Shown in pieces: positions 22,044 to 23,304 of a stretch of 23,304 nucleotides of DNA. A model generated the notes under the pieces. That model was given only the letters and a program-made list of their open reading frames with translations. It searched no databases and was not told the DNA's origin. The stretch covers positions 1 through 23,304 of the forward strand of contig CAZXOC010000095.1 in NCBI GenBank assembly GCA_964642165.1, read 5' to 3'. Numbering within the stretch: the first letter of the stretch is position 1; each line of letters starts with the position of its first letter. The stretch comes from CAYRVX01 sp964642165 (GTDB lineage: Bacteria; Planctomycetota; Phycisphaerae; SM23-33). The position numbers were made by a program, and so were the translations under genes.

Positions 22044-23304
22044 ATGCTCGCACTGCACGTAGTCGGACTGCACGTGGCGGACGTGGTCGTCCTGGCTGTG
22101 TACCTGCTGGGGATCACGGCGCTGGGGATCTGGATGGCCCGGCGCGTGCGGAACATCGGGGACTTCTTCATGCCGCGCCGCTTCGGCAAGGCCATGATGA
22201 TCACCCACGCCTTCGGCACGGGCACACACAGCGACCAGGCCGTCAGCGTCGCCTCCAAGACGTTCAGCACCGGGCTGAGCGGCATCTGGTACCAGTGGCT
22301 GTGGCTCTTCGCCACGCCGTTCTACTGGCTGATCGCGCCGCTGATGCGGCGCTTCCGGGCGATCACGACGGCCGACGTCTTCGAGGCCCGCTACGACCGC
22401 GGCGTCGCGATGCTCTTCGCCGTCGTCGGTACGTTCCAGTTGATGTTCAACATCGGCGTGATGCTGAAGGGCTCCGGCGCGGTCGTGACGGCCACCACCG
22501 GCGGGCAGGTGCCCGAGACGTGGGCCATCGGCGTCATGACCGTCCTGTTCGTGGCGTACGGCGTGGCCGGGGGACTCGGCGCGGCGATCCTCACGGACTT
22601 CATCCAGGGCATCCTGACGGTCGTGTTCAGCTTCCTGCTGCTGCCGTACATCCTGGCGGCCATCGGGGGGCTCACGGGCCTGCACGCCCGGATCGCCGAC
22701 GCCGAGATGTTCTCGCTGGTCGCCCCGCGGGAGATCGGGCTGTTCTACATCGTCGTGATCGCCTTCAACGCCCTGATCGGCATCGTCACGCAGCCGCACA
22801 CGATGGGCAACTGCGCCGCCGGGCGGACGGAGATGGACGGGCGCGTCGGCTTCATGGGCGGCAACCTCATCAAGCGGATCTGCACCGTGGCGTGGTGCCT
22901 GACGGGCCTGGCGGCCGTGGCGTACTTCGCCGGGAAGGACGCCGACCCGGACGAGGTCTACGGCCTGGCGGCGTCGGACTTCCTGCCGAAGATCCTTCCC
23001 GGGCTGCTGGGGGTGTTCCTGGCGTCGCTGCTGGCGAGCGTGATGAGCTCGTGCGACTCGTTCATGATCGCCTCGTCGGGGCTGTTCACGGAGAACGTCT
23101 ACCGCCCGGTGGCCGCGTGGCTGGTGCGGCGATACAACTGGACGCGTCCGGCCCAGGAGCACTACCTGACCGTGGGGCGCGTCGCGTCCCTGGCGGTCGT
23201 GGGCGGCGGGGTGTACTTCGCGTTCTGGCTGCCGAGCGTCGTCAAGGGGCTGGAGATCTTCTGGAAGATCGCCCCGATGATGGGCATCGCGTTCTGGCTG
23301 GGGC
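22044..23304 (+). CDS. Sodium:solute symporter, SSS family (partial, C-terminus beyond window)
   Basis: The visible 420 residues match the SSS (SLC5-like, LeuT-fold) transporters that couple Na+ entry to uptake of sugars, sialic acid, amino acids or similar solutes. Signs are the long series of hydrophobic helices, the early loop GDFFMPRRFGKAMM, GVAGGLGAAILTDFIQG in the middle helices, and LASVMSSCDSFMIASSGLFTENVYRP, which holds the Ser-rich Na2 sodium site. AAGGAGAC lies just before the ATG at 22044. The frame is open to the end of the window. The substrate cannot be told; nearby sulfatase and cupin genes hint at a carbohydrate. Confidence 0.92.
   Translation, partial: MLALHVVGLHVADVVVLAVYLLGITALGIWMARRVRNIGDFFMPRRFGKAMMITHAFGTGTHSDQAVSVASKTFSTGLSGIWYQWLWLFATPFYWLIAPLMRRFRAITTADVFEARYDRGVAMLFAVVGTFQLMFNIGVMLKGSGAVVTATTGGQVPETWAIGVMTVLFVAYGVAGGLGAAILTDFIQGILTVVFSFLLLPYILAAIGGLTGLHARIADAEMFSLVAPREIGLFYIVVIAFNALIGIVTQPHTMGNCAAGRTEMDGRVGFMGGNLIKRICTVAWCLTGLAAVAYFAGKDADPDEVYGLAASDFLPKILPGLLGVFLASLLASVMSSCDSFMIASSGLFTENVYRPVAAWLVRRYNWTRPAQEHYLTVGRVASLAVVGGGVYFAFWLPSVVKGLEIFWKIAPMMGIAFWLG

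Overview
The window is GC-rich bacterial DNA with long open frames on both strands and short intergenic gaps. The gene set includes a Tat-exported sulfatase, a GH130 glycoside phosphorylase, an FG-GAP/ASPIC (CRTAC1-type) protein, a large PA14/PKD/TPR exported protein and an SSS-family symporter. This mix is typical of Planctomycetota, possibly of the Phycisphaerae type. That placement is an inference from gene content; no rRNA or other taxonomic marker is present.

Layout. Positions 1-88 hold the C-terminus of a membrane-type protein, followed directly by a strong inverted repeat. Positions 138-709 hold no recognisable gene but contain several odd sequence features. From 710 to 6804, plus-strand genes encode an MttB-family methyltransferase without pyrrolysine, a membrane-anchored SAM methyltransferase resembling FAM173/ATPSCKMT, a secreted beta-propeller protein, a CRTAC1-type calcium-loop propeller and a small zinc-ribbon membrane protein. 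From 6822 to 12181, minus-strand genes encode a GH130 enzyme and, upstream of it, a compact operon: HAD phosphatase, MacB/LolE-like permease, LolD-like ATPase, VTT-like membrane protein and LolA-like exported protein. From 12257 to 16072, plus-strand genes encode the DUF2341/PA14/PKD/TPR protein, then a fusion of a TsaC/Sua5-type threonylcarbamoyl-AMP synthase with a YwlE-like protein arginine phosphatase, coupled to RpiB. From 16153 to 21395, minus-strand genes encode TrkA, a TrkH with a duplicated N-terminal membrane module, HisI and the sulfatase. From 21575 to the end, plus-strand genes encode a cupin and a truncated sodium:solute symporter.

How the genes work together. TrkH and TrkA should form a potassium uptake system. 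The ABC permease and ATPase sit in tightly coupled frames with a LolA-like protein and may handle lipoprotein or lipid traffic. The Sua5-YwlE fusion followed by RpiB keeps the ywlC-ywlE-ywlF order known from Bacillus subtilis. The sulfatase, GH130 enzyme and symporter suggest use of sulfated or mannose-containing glycans.

The most notable items are the Sua5-arginine phosphatase fusion, the tandem duplication inside TrkH, the ABC/LolA-like/VTT operon, the membrane-anchored methyltransferase with an extra C-terminal domain, and sigma-70-like promoters, one of which overlaps an apparent upstream ATG and so decides a start codon. No CRISPR array, tRNA, rRNA, insertion sequence or prophage was seen.
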